A stretch of DNA of 64,000 nt from an uncultured Pelagibacteraceae bacterium (lineage in GTDB: Bacteria; Pseudomonadota; Alphaproteobacteria; Pelagibacterales; Pelagibacteraceae). The notes beneath the pieces were generated by a model that worked only from the letters and a program-made list of their open reading frames with translations, was not told where the DNA came from and did not search any database. A program made the translations under genes and the position numbers. Each line of letters begins with the position of its first letter. Position 1 is the stretch's first letter. The stretch spans positions 62,001 to 126,000 of the forward strand of contig CACMKP010000001.1 of NCBI GenBank assembly GCA_902614355.1, read 5' to 3'. Below, piece after piece: positions 34,688 through 44,061 of the stretch.

Positions 34688-35307
34688 AAATTTATTCTTT
34701 CTTGAAATTCTTTTTTAACAGTATCCCATTTCAAGATAACTGAATTTAAAACAATTTTTCTATCCAAAGTTTTTAATTCTTCCGCGATAGGTGCCCATTT
34801 ATACAAAGATAAGGCGCTTGGGTTAAATGGAAGTTCATTATAATAATTATCCCAATTTATATTATGTAATCTTTCATTAAAATTATTTTTTGCACTGTCT
34901 ATAATATTAATTGGCATCTTGTTAGAAATTTCATCATCTAAGATTTTTATAAAAATCTCTTTAGATTTTTCAACATCCTTATAGTTAAAATTATTTTTAA
35001 GGTATGAAAAAGTATAAAAAGTAAGATCTTGTAAAGCAACTGAGTAAATGTTCCATTTTGCCAAGTTAACTGATGACATAAATTCATCATTTTCAAAATG
35101 AAGAACATAGCGTGTTCCCATTCTAGTTTTCAAATATCCATAAAGTGTAACTTGGGTTACCCAAGCTGACTTAGATTGAATAAATTCCTCCAGATCATCG
35201 ATACTCTTAATCTTTTTTTTTGGAATGAAAGCTTTAAAAAGAGCAAACAAGTAAATTTTAAAATCTCTAAATGTGAGATCTCTCCAAGTAAGCTTATATT
35301 TACCCAT
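34684..35307 (-). CDS. Conserved alphaproteobacterial protein of unknown function
   Basis: A 207-residue cytosolic protein without signal or clear membrane segment. The blocks [20 protein letters not shown] and [20 protein letters not shown] are the kind found in a family that alphaproteobacteria keep as hypothetical, sometimes annotated as esterase without support; I see no esterase triad. It lies convergent with acs and upstream of the symporter pair on the opposite strand. Confidence 0.72.
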   Translation of the reverse strand: MGKYKLTWRDLTFRDFKIYLFALFKAFIPKKKIKSIDDLEEFIQSKSAWVTQVTLYGYLKTRMGTRYVLHFENDEFMSSVNLAKWNIYSVALQDLTFYTFSYLKNNFNYKDVEKSKEIFIKILDDEISNKMPINIIDSAKNNFNERLHNINWDNYYNELPFNPSALSLYKWAPIAEELKTLDRKIVLNSVILKWDTVKKEFQERINF

Positions 35308-35420
35308 AAAATTAGATATTTTTATTATATATATCCCAAAAATAGTGGGATTTTGAACAATTTTAACACTTTAAATCTGTTTGATAATGGTTATGGTTTT
35401 GAGCAGTTATAACTAAAAAG

Positions 35421-35427
35421 AGAGAGG
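35421..35427 (+). promoter_or_regulatory. Strong Shine-Dalgarno site of the DUF4212-symporter operon
   Basis: AGAGAGG lies five bases before the ATG at 35433. Few other genes in the window have so clear a ribosome binding site, so this one probably marks high expression. It fits the less AT-rich, codon-adapted look of the symporter genes. The 125-bp gap upstream (35308-35432) also holds a small hairpin at 35333-35351. Confidence 0.7.
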
Positions 35428-35432
35428 TATAA

Positions 35433-35693
35433 ATGTCAAAACAAGAACAACACTGGGAAAAATCCAAGGGTTTGCTAATGATGACGTTAGCAATTTGGTT
35501 TGTATTCTCAATTGGCATCTTCCTTTTCGGAGCAGAAATGAATGAAGTCACGGGACCATTTGGTTATCCATTGACTTATTGGTTCACATGTCAGGGATCT
35601 CTTGGAATATTTGTAATACTAATTTTTTGGTTTGCAAATAGACAAGAGAAAATTGATGAAGAGTTCGGCTTCAGTGAAAAAGGAGATGACTAA
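35433..35693 (+). CDS. DUF4212 small subunit of a sodium:solute symporter
   Basis: An 86-residue protein with two helices (about 14-34 and 51-68) and the family pattern HWEKSKGLLMMTLAIWFVF, FGYPLTYWFTCQGSLGIFVILIFWFAN. DUF4212 proteins are the constant partners of VC_2705-type symporters and probably stabilise or gate the large subunit. The stop and the symporter start share a base (TAATG). A good ribosome binding site precedes it. Confidence 0.93.
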   Translation: MSKQEQHWEKSKGLLMMTLAIWFVFSIGIFLFGAEMNEVTGPFGYPLTYWFTCQGSLGIFVILIFWFANRQEKIDEEFGFSEKGDD

Positions 35694-37507
35694 TGATTAA
35701 AGGTAATTTTATAGACAATCTACCTAAAGTTTATGGAATCTATACAGGAGGTTTCCTGGCTTTCATAATCATTATGTCGATTGCCGAGCAAATGGGTGTC
35801 ACTGCAAAAACAATTGGAATTTGTTTCGTTGCTTTTACAGTAGCCATCTATGCTATAATTGGTTATCTATCACGTACAGCTCAAGCTGATGCGTATTACG
35901 TAGCTGGAAGGCAAGTTCCAACTGTGTTCAACGGAATGGCGACAGCAGCAGACTGGATGTCTGGTGCATCATTCGTTGCAATGGCAGGTGGTATTTATTT
36001 TAAAGGTTACGGTTATATGGCACTGCTTGTAGGTTGGACTGGTGGATATGTATTAGTCGCATCACTATTAGCACCTTACCTAAGAAAATTTGGCTGTTAC
36101 ACAGTCCCAGATTTCATCGGTACTAGATATGGTGGTAATTTAAGTAGATTTATGGCAGTGGTCGTTTTAACTGTTGCTTCATTTACTTATGTGACTGCAC
36201 AAATTAACGCCACAGGTACAATTGCATCTGTTGCACTTGATATTCCATTCCAATACGCTGTATACGTTGGACTTATAAGTATTTTACTTTGTTCAATGCT
36301 TGGTGGTATGAGAGGAGTAACTTGGACACAGGTAGCTCAATATATCGTACTTATCATAGCTTATTTATTACCAGTATTCTGGATCAGTAACAAAATGGGT
36401 GCGGGTTTCTTCCCTCACTTCATGTTAGCTGATGAAGTTTCTAGAATAGCTGAATTAGAGGCTCAGTTTGGTTTTGTGAAAAACTCTGCTGAAAATCTAA
36501 AAGAAGTTCCAAAAGGTTTGGCTGGAATAACTAAAGCACACTCAGCGGTGAACGCAACACCTTGGGCATTTATTTCATTAGCGCTAGCGATGATGATGGG
36601 AACAGCTTCATTGCCTCACGTTATGATGAGATATTTTACTACCCCAAGTGTAAAAGCAGCTAGAAAATCAGTAGGTTGGTCATTATTCTTTATCTTCCTA
36701 CTTTACTCTTCTGCTCCAATGTTAGCGACACTATCTAAGTTGTCATTGATTGATCCATCACTACCAACAGGTATTATCGGTAAATCAATTTCAGAAGTTC
36801 AAGCGATAGATTGGTATCAAAACTGGAACCAAGCAAACTTAATGTTTGTTAGCGACTTTAACGGAAATGGAACTCTTGAGTTAAATGAGTTTTTCATGGG
36901 CGGTAAAGCCGTTGTGTTAGCAACTCCAGAAATAGCTGGATTACCATATGTAATCTCAGGTCTGGTTGCTGCTGGAGGTATGGCTGCTGCCATGTCAACA
37001 GCTGATGGTTTGATTTTAGCAATTGCAAACGCAATCTCACACGATGTTTACTATAAGATCATCGATCCAAAAGCTGAGACTGCGAAGAGACTAGTTGTTG
37101 CAAGGGTATTACTTGTAGTAATTGGTTTTGCAGGAGCAACAATCGCAGCTCTTGAGATCCAAGGTATTTTAGGTTCAGTAATCTGGGCTTTTGACTTTGC
37201 GATGTCAGGACTATTCTTCCCACTAGTACTTGGTGTATGGTGGAAGAGAGCTAACAAAGAAGGTGCTATAGCTGGTATGGCTTTAGGATTAATTTCCGGT
37301 GCTGCTTACCTAGTTTGGGTAAGAACAGGTGGAAGTGGATTCTTAGGTATTACTCAGTTAACATTTGGTATCTTTGGTTCGGCTGTCAGCTTAGTAGCTA
37401 TGGTTGTGGTCAGTTTGATGACGCAAGCACCAAACGCTGCGACGCAAAAAATGGTTGATGAGGTTCGTGTACCAGCTGGTAAATCGATCCTAGGCAAACA
37501 ACACTAA
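35693..37507 (+). CDS. Sodium:solute symporter (VC_2705/ActP-like), probable acetate or carboxylate uptake
   Basis: A 604-residue SSS-family transporter with about 13 helices. Marks: DAYYVAGRQVPTVFNGMATAADWMSGASFV (near 66-95), MAAAMSTADGLILAIANAISHD, and a soluble insertion near 385-405 with the canonical EF-hand loop DFNGNGTLELNE (388-399). The VC_2705 group takes up acetate, propionate or similar acids with Na+ or H+. Together with acs upstream this suggests acetate use. The gene is less AT-rich than its neighbours, and ends with a strong terminator at 37520. Confidence 0.92.
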   Translation: MIKGNFIDNLPKVYGIYTGGFLAFIIIMSIAEQMGVTAKTIGICFVAFTVAIYAIIGYLSRTAQADAYYVAGRQVPTVFNGMATAADWMSGASFVAMAGGIYFKGYGYMALLVGWTGGYVLVASLLAPYLRKFGCYTVPDFIGTRYGGNLSRFMAVVVLTVASFTYVTAQINATGTIASVALDIPFQYAVYVGLISILLCSMLGGMRGVTWTQVAQYIVLIIAYLLPVFWISNKMGAGFFPHFMLADEVSRIAELEAQFGFVKNSAENLKEVPKGLAGITKAHSAVNATPWAFISLALAMMMGTASLPHVMMRYFTTPSVKAARKSVGWSLFFIFLLYSSAPMLATLSKLSLIDPSLPTGIIGKSISEVQAIDWYQNWNQANLMFVSDFNGNGTLELNEFFMGGKAVVLATPEIAGLPYVISGLVAAGGMAAAMSTADGLILAIANAISHDVYYKIIDPKAETAKRLVVARVLLVVIGFAGATIAALEIQGILGSVIWAFDFAMSGLFFPLVLGVWWKRANKEGAIAGMALGLISGAAYLVWVRTGGSGFLGITQLTFGIFGSAVSLVAMVVVSLMTQAPNAATQKMVDEVRVPAGKSILGKQH

Positions 37508-37519
37508 ATAATCTTTATT

Positions 37520-37545
37520 AAGGGGCGATAAATTTCGCCCCTTTT
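37520..37545 (+). terminator. Rho-independent terminator after the symporter operon
   Basis: AAGGGGCGA (37520-37528) pairs perfectly with TCGCCCCTT (37535-37543) around a six-base loop, and a T run follows. It is the most GC-rich hairpin in the window and ends the highly expressed symporter transcript before the YggT-like gene. Confidence 0.93.
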
Positions 37546-37577
37546 AATTTCAATCTTTTTCCAATATAAATTTCTTA

Positions 37578-37922
37578 ATGTCGGCTAACTTTCATCCTTT
37601 AGTATATATAATTGACTATTTTCTAGGTGTAATTATGTGGACTTTGATTGGAAGAGTTGCAATGAATATTTTCCAAAAAGAGGACTCTCAATTTTTTTTT
37701 ATGAGGGTTTTTGTTAAATTTACCGATCCTCTTATTAAATTATTTAAGCCTATGACTCCATCTTTTATAATTCAACCAATCGTACCCCTTTACGTTGCTT
37801 GGTTTTTTTTTATGATAAGGTTTTACTTTATGCCTTGGATTTTGGGATACTCAGTTATGGGTATGCTATCATTTCCGTTAGAAAGTGAGATATCAAGACA
37901 AATTTATCAATTTTTTAATTAA
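37578..37922 (+). CDS. YggT-like membrane protein
   Basis: A 114-residue protein with two hydrophobic regions (about 8-27 and 63-95). The phrase VKFTDPLIKLFKPMTPSFIIQPIVPLYVAWFFF follows the YggT arrangement of DP..K.F.P......D/..P, though less exactly than the copy at 28049. Its role is unknown. It stands between the symporter terminator and rpe (40-bp gap). Confidence 0.75.
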   Translation: MSANFHPLVYIIDYFLGVIMWTLIGRVAMNIFQKEDSQFFFMRVFVKFTDPLIKLFKPMTPSFIIQPIVPLYVAWFFFMIRFYFMPWILGYSVMGMLSFPLESEISRQIYQFFN

Positions 37923-37962
37923 ATAAAATTTTAAAATTTGGTAATGGTTAACTTAATAACGT

Positions 37963-38622
37963 ATGAAAAAAATACAAATTTCTCCTTCAATATTATCTGC
38001 TGACTTTAGCCAATTAGGCAATGAAATAAAAAGATTAGAAAATGCTGGTGCTGACATGATACACGTTGATGTTATGGATGGTCACTTTGTGCCAAATCTA
38101 ACTATAGGCCCGCCAGTAATTGAGGCACTTAAAAAAGACTCATCAATACCATTTGATGTTCACCTAATGATTTCGCCTGTTCATAAGTATATTGAGAGTT
38201 ACGCAAAAGCTGGTGCAGATATTATCACTATACATCCAGAAACAACTGATAATCTTAAAGTCTCAATAGATAAAATAAAACAACTAAAAAAAAAAGTGGG
38301 TGTATCATTAAATCCCGAGACAAAAGTTGAAATTGTAGAAGAACTTTTAGATCAAATAGATTTAATTTTAATTATGAGTGTTAACCCAGGTTTTGGTGGA
38401 CAAAAATTTATGCCTCAAGTTTTAGAAAAAGTTGAAAAATTAGATAAAATTAGAAAGGATAAAAAATTAAATTTTGATATTGAAATTGATGGTGGAATAG
38501 ATTTTGAAAATTCTAAATTAGCAATAAACTCAGGTGTAGATATCCTGGTTTCTGGAACAACTATTTTTAAAAGCAATAATGGAGATATTAAAAAGAATAT
38601 AGATTTACTAAGATCTGTTTAA
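37963..38622 (+). CDS. rpe: Ribulose-phosphate 3-epimerase
   Basis: A 219-residue TIM-barrel enzyme that interconverts ribulose-5-phosphate and xylulose-5-phosphate. Marks: ISPSILSADFSQLG at the start, HVDVMDGHFVPNLTIGP with metal-binding His and the catalytic Asp, FDVHLMI, MSVNPGFGGQ and EIDGGID with the second Asp. Length is normal. It is followed by the heparinase-like gene after 30 bp. Confidence 0.97.
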   Translation: MKKIQISPSILSADFSQLGNEIKRLENAGADMIHVDVMDGHFVPNLTIGPPVIEALKKDSSIPFDVHLMISPVHKYIESYAKAGADIITIHPETTDNLKVSIDKIKQLKKKVGVSLNPETKVEIVEELLDQIDLILIMSVNPGFGGQKFMPQVLEKVEKLDKIRKDKKLNFDIEIDGGIDFENSKLAINSGVDILVSGTTIFKSNNGDIKKNIDLLRSV

Positions 38623-38652
38623 TTTTTTTACTCTACTTAATTTGATTTAGAT

Positions 38653-40233
38653 ATGTTTGAAATTTTAAAACAAATTTATCTTAATTCTATCATTTATGAC
38701 AAGATTTTAACTGATAAATCAATAAGTGAATTAAGATATAAGCCAAGTGCTCATTTGCAATCATCTATTGTTAAAATTAAAACAAAAAAATTTAATATCC
38801 ATGATTTTTCTCATGATGATTTTTGGACTAATAAGATGTTAAATGAAAAACAATTGCAAAAACTAAATAATTTTTATTGGCTTTTCAGTCTTGATTTAAA
38901 GTCACCACCAAAAACTGTTCAAAAAATAATTAAAAGTTGGATAGAAAAAAACTGTAGATATAATACAAAAAATTGGAAGTTTGAATTAACATCAAAAAGA
39001 ATAATTTCATTGTTATCTAATATGAATTTAACATACGATAATGGAGAAGAGCAGTATCAAAAAGATTTTAACTTTATAATACATAAACAAACTTTACATC
39101 TCATTAATCAAATTGAAAAAGAAAAATGCTTCAATAATAGAATTATAGGTGCAGCAGCAATCATTCTGGTTGGTCTTTCATATAAAAATGAAAGAAACAT
39201 AAAATTAAAAGGCTTAGAGCATCTAAAAAAAATCATTAAGTACACTTTTGATAATCTTGGTATTTTAAAATCTAGAAATATTAAATCATCTATTTTTTTT
39301 CTTAAATATCTAATATTGATCAGAGAATGGTTTAAAGAGTCTCAATCAGAAATACCTGAATTTGTAGATGAATATATTTTTAATTTGGGTCAGTCATATG
39401 CATTTTTTTGGAGTAATCTGAAATTTGATCCCTTATTTAATGGAAATAACAACTCCAATAATGAGGAATTTGATATTTATTTAAAAAGACACGGATATTC
39501 CTTCAAAAATGACAATTTTGAATTTTCAAATTATGTGAGTTTTAAGAATAAAAAAATAAATTTTATAATGGATATTGGTTCATCACCAAGTAGAAAATTT
39601 TCAGAAAAGTATCAAGCGGGTGCTCTCTCATTTGAATTTGCCTCTAATGGAAAAAAAATTTTTACAAATTCAGGTTATTTTGAGAAAAATAATTCGAAAT
39701 TTAACAAAATTTCAAAATCTTCTGCAGCACATAATGTATTAACTGTTGATGACAACTCATCTTGTAAGTTCATAAAAAATTCAGTCTCAAATCTTGAGAT
39801 CAACAATAAATTAAAAACAAATATAAAAAAAATTAATTACGAAAAAAATGAATGGAAAATAATAGCCTCTCATGATGGATATTTTAAGAAATATGGTTTA
39901 ATTTATGAACGAGAGATAAGCTTTTTTCCCGAAAAGAATAAATTAATTGGAATTGACAAGCTTAAATCCAAAAAAATTATTCCTAATCTCAAATTTGATA
40001 TAAGATTTCATTTAGATCCATCCACAAAAATAATGAAAACTCAAGATGAAAAAACTATATTAATCGAATTAAATTCAGAAGGGTGGAAATTTATTTGCGA
40101 TAAATATACTATCGACATTGACGATGGTTTATATTTTGGTGATAAAAATACCTTTGTAGAAAATCAAAATATATATATCTCAGGAATAACTGGTGAAAAT
40201 AACAATATAAGATGGGAATTGTCTAAAATTTAG
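38653..40233 (+). CDS. Heparinase II/III family protein
   Basis: A 526-residue protein without a clear signal peptide. The family C-terminal beta-sandwich is shown by AGALSFEFASNGKKIFTNSGYF, SSAAHNVLTVDD and HDGYFKKYGLIYEREISF; the N-terminal half is helical. In alphaproteobacteria this gene regularly precedes purH, as it does here (8-bp gap), and its substrate is unknown; true heparin is unlikely in this host. An uronate-containing polymer of the cell envelope is one idea. Confidence 0.85.
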   Translation: MFEILKQIYLNSIIYDKILTDKSISELRYKPSAHLQSSIVKIKTKKFNIHDFSHDDFWTNKMLNEKQLQKLNNFYWLFSLDLKSPPKTVQKIIKSWIEKNCRYNTKNWKFELTSKRIISLLSNMNLTYDNGEEQYQKDFNFIIHKQTLHLINQIEKEKCFNNRIIGAAAIILVGLSYKNERNIKLKGLEHLKKIIKYTFDNLGILKSRNIKSSIFFLKYLILIREWFKESQSEIPEFVDEYIFNLGQSYAFFWSNLKFDPLFNGNNNSNNEEFDIYLKRHGYSFKNDNFEFSNYVSFKNKKINFIMDIGSSPSRKFSEKYQAGALSFEFASNGKKIFTNSGYFEKNNSKFNKISKSSAAHNVLTVDDNSSCKFIKNSVSNLEINNKLKTNIKKINYEKNEWKIIASHDGYFKKYGLIYEREISFFPEKNKLIGIDKLKSKKIIPNLKFDIRFHLDPSTKIMKTQDEKTILIELNSEGWKFICDKYTIDIDDGLYFGDKNTFVENQNIYISGITGENNNIRWELSKI

Positions 40234-40241
40234 ATATTATA

Positions 40242-41783
40242 ATGAGGAAAATTCAAAATGCATTAATTTCAGTCTCAAATAAAGATAATTTGAGATTCCT
40301 AATTGATACTCTGAAAAAATACAAAATTAAAATTGTAAGTTCAGGTGGAACCTACAAGAAAATACAAAAGCTTGGATTTAAATGTACTGAACTATCAAGC
40401 TTTACAGGTACAAATGAAATCTTAGACGGAAGAGTAAAAACACTTCATCCAAAAATTTATGGAGGAATTCTCTTTAAAAGACAAAGTAAGAAACATCTGA
40501 ATGAAATCAAGAAGAAAGGTTATGAAAATATAGATCTTGTAATTGTAAACTTTTATCCCTTTGAAAAAGTACTAACCAATAATTCGAATCATAATAAAAT
40601 AATTGAAAACATTGATATTGGGGGACCTTCAATGGTAAGGGCGGCTGCAAAAAATTACAAAGATGTTGTAGTTATTAGTAATCCAAATCAATACAAATAC
40701 TTAATTAAAGAAATTAATATTAATAAAGGCTCAACAAGTTTGAATTTTAGAAAAAACTTAGCTGAAGAGGCATTTATGGAAACTGCTTATTATGAATCTA
40801 AAATTTTTGAATTTTTTAATAAAAAAAATAAAAATATTTTTCCATCAAAAAATATTTTTTCAGGTAAATTAATCAAAAAAACTAGATATGGGGAAAATCC
40901 CCATCAACAAGGTGCAATATATGCTAAAAATGATAATCCAGATATTATCCAAATAAGTGGTAAGGAATTAAGTTATAATAATTATGATGATATTTACTCG
41001 GCATTAAATCTTACAAAATCATTTCCACACAATAGAGGGGTTGTGATAATAAAACATGCTAATGCATGTGGGGTTTCAATTCATCAAAATAAAATCAAAT
41101 CTTTTAAAGAAGCTTTAGAAAGTGATCCAATCAGTGCTTATGGAGGTATTGTTTCATGTAATTTCAAAATGAATATAGATTTAGCAAAGGAAATTGGTAA
41201 GGTCTTTTTTGAGGTTGTAATTGCAAAAGGTTTTGATGGTAAATCTCTAAATTTTTTAAAAAAGAAAAAAAATTTAAGAATAATTGACTGCTCAAATTTA
41301 AAAGAAAATATTGAATTAAGTTTTAAGAGTAAATTTAACTCAATCTTGATTCAAAATACTGATAATATAATCTTTTCCAAAAAAAATTTTAAGGTTGTCT
41401 CAAGAAAAAAACCAAATAAAGAAACTTTAAATAAACTTATTTTTGCATTTAATGTCTGTAGAAATATTAAATCAAATGCAATTGTGATAACTCACAATTA
41501 CAAAACGGTTGGTATAGGTTCTGGGCAGCCAAGTAGGTTGGATAGTTGTCAAATAGCAATAAATAAAATGAGAAAATTTCAAGATTTTAAGGAAAATGAG
41601 GAATTGCTTGCCGCCTCTGACGCTTTTTTCCCATTTGTTGACGGTATAGAAAAACTAGTACAATCCGGCGTTACTGCAATTATTCAACCTTCTGGATCAA
41701 AAAATGATAAAGATGTAATTAGATTTGCTAACCAAACAAATACTATTTTGGTATTTTCTAAAACAAGACATTTTAATCACTAA
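40242..41783 (+). CDS. purH: AICAR formyltransferase/IMP cyclohydrolase
   Basis: A 513-residue bifunctional enzyme for the last two steps of purine synthesis. The N-terminal IMP cyclohydrolase part shows ALISVSNKDNL, SSGGTYKKIQ, DGRVKTLHPKIYGGIL and NIDIGGPSMVRAAAKN; the formyltransferase part shows RYGENPHQQGA, KHANACGVS and SDAFFPFVDGIEKLVQSG. Formyl-THF comes from folate enzymes such as FolD. Ends one base before the convergent phhB stop. Confidence 0.97.
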   Translation: MRKIQNALISVSNKDNLRFLIDTLKKYKIKIVSSGGTYKKIQKLGFKCTELSSFTGTNEILDGRVKTLHPKIYGGILFKRQSKKHLNEIKKKGYENIDLVIVNFYPFEKVLTNNSNHNKIIENIDIGGPSMVRAAAKNYKDVVVISNPNQYKYLIKEININKGSTSLNFRKNLAEEAFMETAYYESKIFEFFNKKNKNIFPSKNIFSGKLIKKTRYGENPHQQGAIYAKNDNPDIIQISGKELSYNNYDDIYSALNLTKSFPHNRGVVIIKHANACGVSIHQNKIKSFKEALESDPISAYGGIVSCNFKMNIDLAKEIGKVFFEVVIAKGFDGKSLNFLKKKKNLRIIDCSNLKENIELSFKSKFNSILIQNTDNIIFSKKNFKVVSRKKPNKETLNKLIFAFNVCRNIKSNAIVITHNYKTVGIGSGQPSRLDSCQIAINKMRKFQDFKENEELLAASDAFFPFVDGIEKLVQSGVTAIIQPSGSKNDKDVIRFANQTNTILVFSKTRHFNH

Positions 41784-42122
41784 TTATTTCAATTTGTCTA
41801 TTTTTGCAGCAAGTATAAAATCACTTTCTGCCAAACCTTTAATGGCATGTGTAAAAATCTTTATTCTAGCATAACCCCAACCAAACCATAAATCAGGGTG
41901 ATGTCCCTCCAACTCTGCGATCTCACCAACTTTATTTACAAATTTTTGACTTTGTAAAAAGTCATCAAATTTAAAATTTTTTAATAAGTGAAACCCATCA
42001 ATTTTATCTTCGACGACCTTCCAGCCATCAATTTGTTTTAAATATTTATGGATTTCCTCAACGTTAAAGGGAGGAATATTTCCCTCACAAGGAATACATT
42101 TTTTATCTGCTAAATCGGACAT
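41784..42122 (-). CDS. phhB: Pterin-4a-carbinolamine dehydratase
   Basis: A 112-residue protein with the PCD signature: KCIPCEGNIPPF at the start, and the active site EGHHPDLWFGWGYARIKIFTHAIKGLAESDFILA. The enzyme dehydrates carbinolamine pterin formed by aromatic amino acid hydroxylases and also moonlights as a cofactor in moco or transcription roles. The active histidine pair (GHHPD) is intact. It follows the glycosyltransferase gene by 2 bp. Confidence 0.94.
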   Translation of the reverse strand: MSDLADKKCIPCEGNIPPFNVEEIHKYLKQIDGWKVVEDKIDGFHLLKNFKFDDFLQSQKFVNKVGEIAELEGHHPDLWFGWGYARIKIFTHAIKGLAESDFILAAKIDKLK

Positions 42123-42124
42123 AT

Positions 42125-43258
42125 TTAAATTTTCATTAAATTATATAAATCATTAGTAACTTTTTCCCAAGAAAAATTTTTAGATACAAATTTAATACCT
42201 TGTTCCCCACAATAATTATAGGGGTTTTCAATAATCTTGGAAATACATTGAATTAAAGAGTCAACTTTTGGTTTAAGAGAAACATTTTTTTCTGTTTTTA
42301 TTATTTCACTATCAATTTGCAAACCTAATGATGGATGAAAATATTCATCTGTTGAACCTCCTTTGGTAACAACTATCGGCGTACCACATGCTGAGGCCTC
42401 TAAAGGAGTTAAATTAAATCCTTCGGCTCTATAGGGAGAAACATAACAGTTTGTTATATTGTACAGCAAATTTAAATCCTTTATAGATAAGTTATCAGAT
42501 ATAAATAATATATCTTCAAGAACTCTGTCACTTAAATATTTACTATACTTAGATTTTTTCATTTGCTCTAGATGAATATTTCCTTTAATTTTATATAGAT
42601 TACTCTGGTCTTTTAAAATTAATTTAATGTTTCTATATTTTTGTTTCAAAATACTGAAAGCAACTAATAAATAATCAATTCCTTTATTATTTGTCATTCC
42701 TCCTACATTTGAAATAACAAAATCATTTTCATTTATTACTAAGTTTTCTCTAAATTTTTTTTTAAGCTCTCTTGAAACAGGAACAAAGTTTTTTATATCT
42801 GCTCCATGGGGAATAACATGAACTTGGTTTTCGGTAAAACCATGAATTAAGAATCCCTCTTTAGACCAATTTGAAGGTGTTATAATTTTGAGATCTTCTC
42901 TTTTATAAAAATTATCAGGATCTTCATTAATAAATTTTTTTTCAATATTTTTAGTTTCAGCTGTGCCATAAACAAAAAGCTTGTTCGAATTACATTTTTC
43001 AAGATTAAAAGGGAAAGTTATTCTATAAGTTGTATCAAAAATCTCATCATTATCTGGTGGAAGAATAGAGTTTATAATATCATTCAAACTTTCATCAAAA
43101 CCATTAGAATTTTCCAGCTTGTTCCAATTTTCTTTATAAAATTTAATATCTTTATGTTTCAATTTAATTGGCAAATTCAAAAGCTGAAGAAGCTGATACT
43201 GATTAACCATTGCATATGAATGATTGATATTCCTCCAACCCTCAACACAAATTTTCAT
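42125..43258 (-). CDS. Glycosyltransferase family 1 (GT-B)
   Basis: A 377-residue cytosolic GT-B enzyme. The C-terminal domain shows GGMTNNKGIDYLLVAFSIL, and the sugar-nucleotide site SPYRAEGFNLTPLEASACGTPIVVTKGG, with the E-x7-E-like pattern of family 4-type retaining transferases. The N-terminal domain begins CVEGWRNINHSYAMVNQYQ. The donor and acceptor are unknown; envelope or exopolysaccharide glycan is likely. The tRNA-Gly gene lies upstream. Confidence 0.88.
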   Translation of the reverse strand: MKICVEGWRNINHSYAMVNQYQLLQLLNLPIKLKHKDIKFYKENWNKLENSNGFDESLNDIINSILPPDNDEIFDTTYRITFPFNLEKCNSNKLFVYGTAETKNIEKKFINEDPDNFYKREDLKIITPSNWSKEGFLIHGFTENQVHVIPHGADIKNFVPVSRELKKKFRENLVINENDFVISNVGGMTNNKGIDYLLVAFSILKQKYRNIKLILKDQSNLYKIKGNIHLEQMKKSKYSKYLSDRVLEDILFISDNLSIKDLNLLYNITNCYVSPYRAEGFNLTPLEASACGTPIVVTKGGSTDEYFHPSLGLQIDSEIIKTEKNVSLKPKVDSLIQCISKIIENPYNYCGEQGIKFVSKNFSWEKVTNDLYNLMKI

Positions 43259-43271
43259 AAATTATAAATTT

Positions 43272-43346
43272 TGGAGCGGGCAAAGGGGGTCGAACCCTCG
43301 ACCTTCTCGTTGGCAACGAGACGCTCTACCACTGAGCTATGCCCGC
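43272..43346 (-). tRNA. tRNA-Gly (anticodon GCC)
   Basis: A full cloverleaf can be drawn on the minus strand: acceptor GCGGGCA/TGCCCGC, D arm with AGCTCAGTGGTAGAGC, anticodon arm CTCGT-TGCCAAC-GAG with GCC in the loop, T arm with GGTTCGACCCC, discriminator T, and an encoded CCA at 43272-43274. Seventy-five bases. The rest of the 43259-43411 gap shows nothing else. Confidence 0.98.
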
Positions 43347-43411
43347 ACATGAGACAGTATATTAAGCTGAATTTTTTTAATCAAGCAATATTAACTGTGT
43401 TATAATTAATC

Positions 43412-44059
43412 ATGAAAAAAAAAGATTTACCAAAAAAAATTGCTGTTTTTCCTCTAAGCAATTTCATTGTTTTTCCTAAAACAACAGTTCCACTTAATAT
43501 TTTTGAGCCAAGATACGTTGACATGATCAATGATAGCATGAAATCAGATAAACTAATTGGTATGATACAACCAAAACTAATTAATAAGGAAAATCAAGAT
43601 CTACCAGAATTGTACAGTGTTGGATGCATGGGTAAAATCGTGAATTTACAAAAAACTGATGATGAAAGATATTTAATTGAACTCAAAGGTTTAATAAGAT
43701 TCAATCTTATAAGTGAAGTTGTTACAAAAAAAAAATATCGTGAATTTGAAATAAACTTCGATAAATTTTATGATGACCTTGAAGATCAAAAAGAAGACCT
43801 AAAATTTTCTGATTTGGAACTTATATTTAAGGATCTAAAAAATCTTTTTCAAAAAAGAGGATTTATTATAAATTGGAAAGCATTGGAGAATCAAAGTTTG
43901 GATGAAACTATAAATGCTTTAGCTATGGCATCACCTTTTACCTTAGAGGAGAAGCAAGTGCTCTTGGAAACAAAAAACTTAAATAGTAGAAAAACTAAAA
44001 TAGCAGATATTTTAACTACTTACACATTTGATCAATATAATAATACAACCATACAATAG
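43412..44059 (+). CDS. LON substrate-binding domain protein
   Basis: A 215-residue protein made of the N-terminal (PUA-like) domain of Lon without ATPase or protease parts: IAVFPLSNFIVFPKTTVPLNIFEPRYVDMIND, then SVGCMGKIVNLQKTDDERYLIELKGLIRF and a helical end with ALAMASPFTLEEKQVLLE. Standalone copies are common in alphaproteobacteria and their role is unclear. The HIT to Lon link is not seen here. It ends 2 bp before the convergent ubiH-like gene. Confidence 0.93.
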   Translation: MKKKDLPKKIAVFPLSNFIVFPKTTVPLNIFEPRYVDMINDSMKSDKLIGMIQPKLINKENQDLPELYSVGCMGKIVNLQKTDDERYLIELKGLIRFNLISEVVTKKKYREFEINFDKFYDDLEDQKEDLKFSDLELIFKDLKNLFQKRGFIINWKALENQSLDETINALAMASPFTLEEKQVLLETKNLNSRKTKIADILTTYTFDQYNNTTIQ

Positions 44060-44061
44060 TT

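Noticed and set aside
35333..35351. Small hairpin ATCCCA/TGGGAT followed by TTTT, upstream of the DUF4212 gene
   Set aside because: Stem is only 6 bp and there is no plus-strand gene ending before it; may be chance or part of the leader, so not listed as a terminator.
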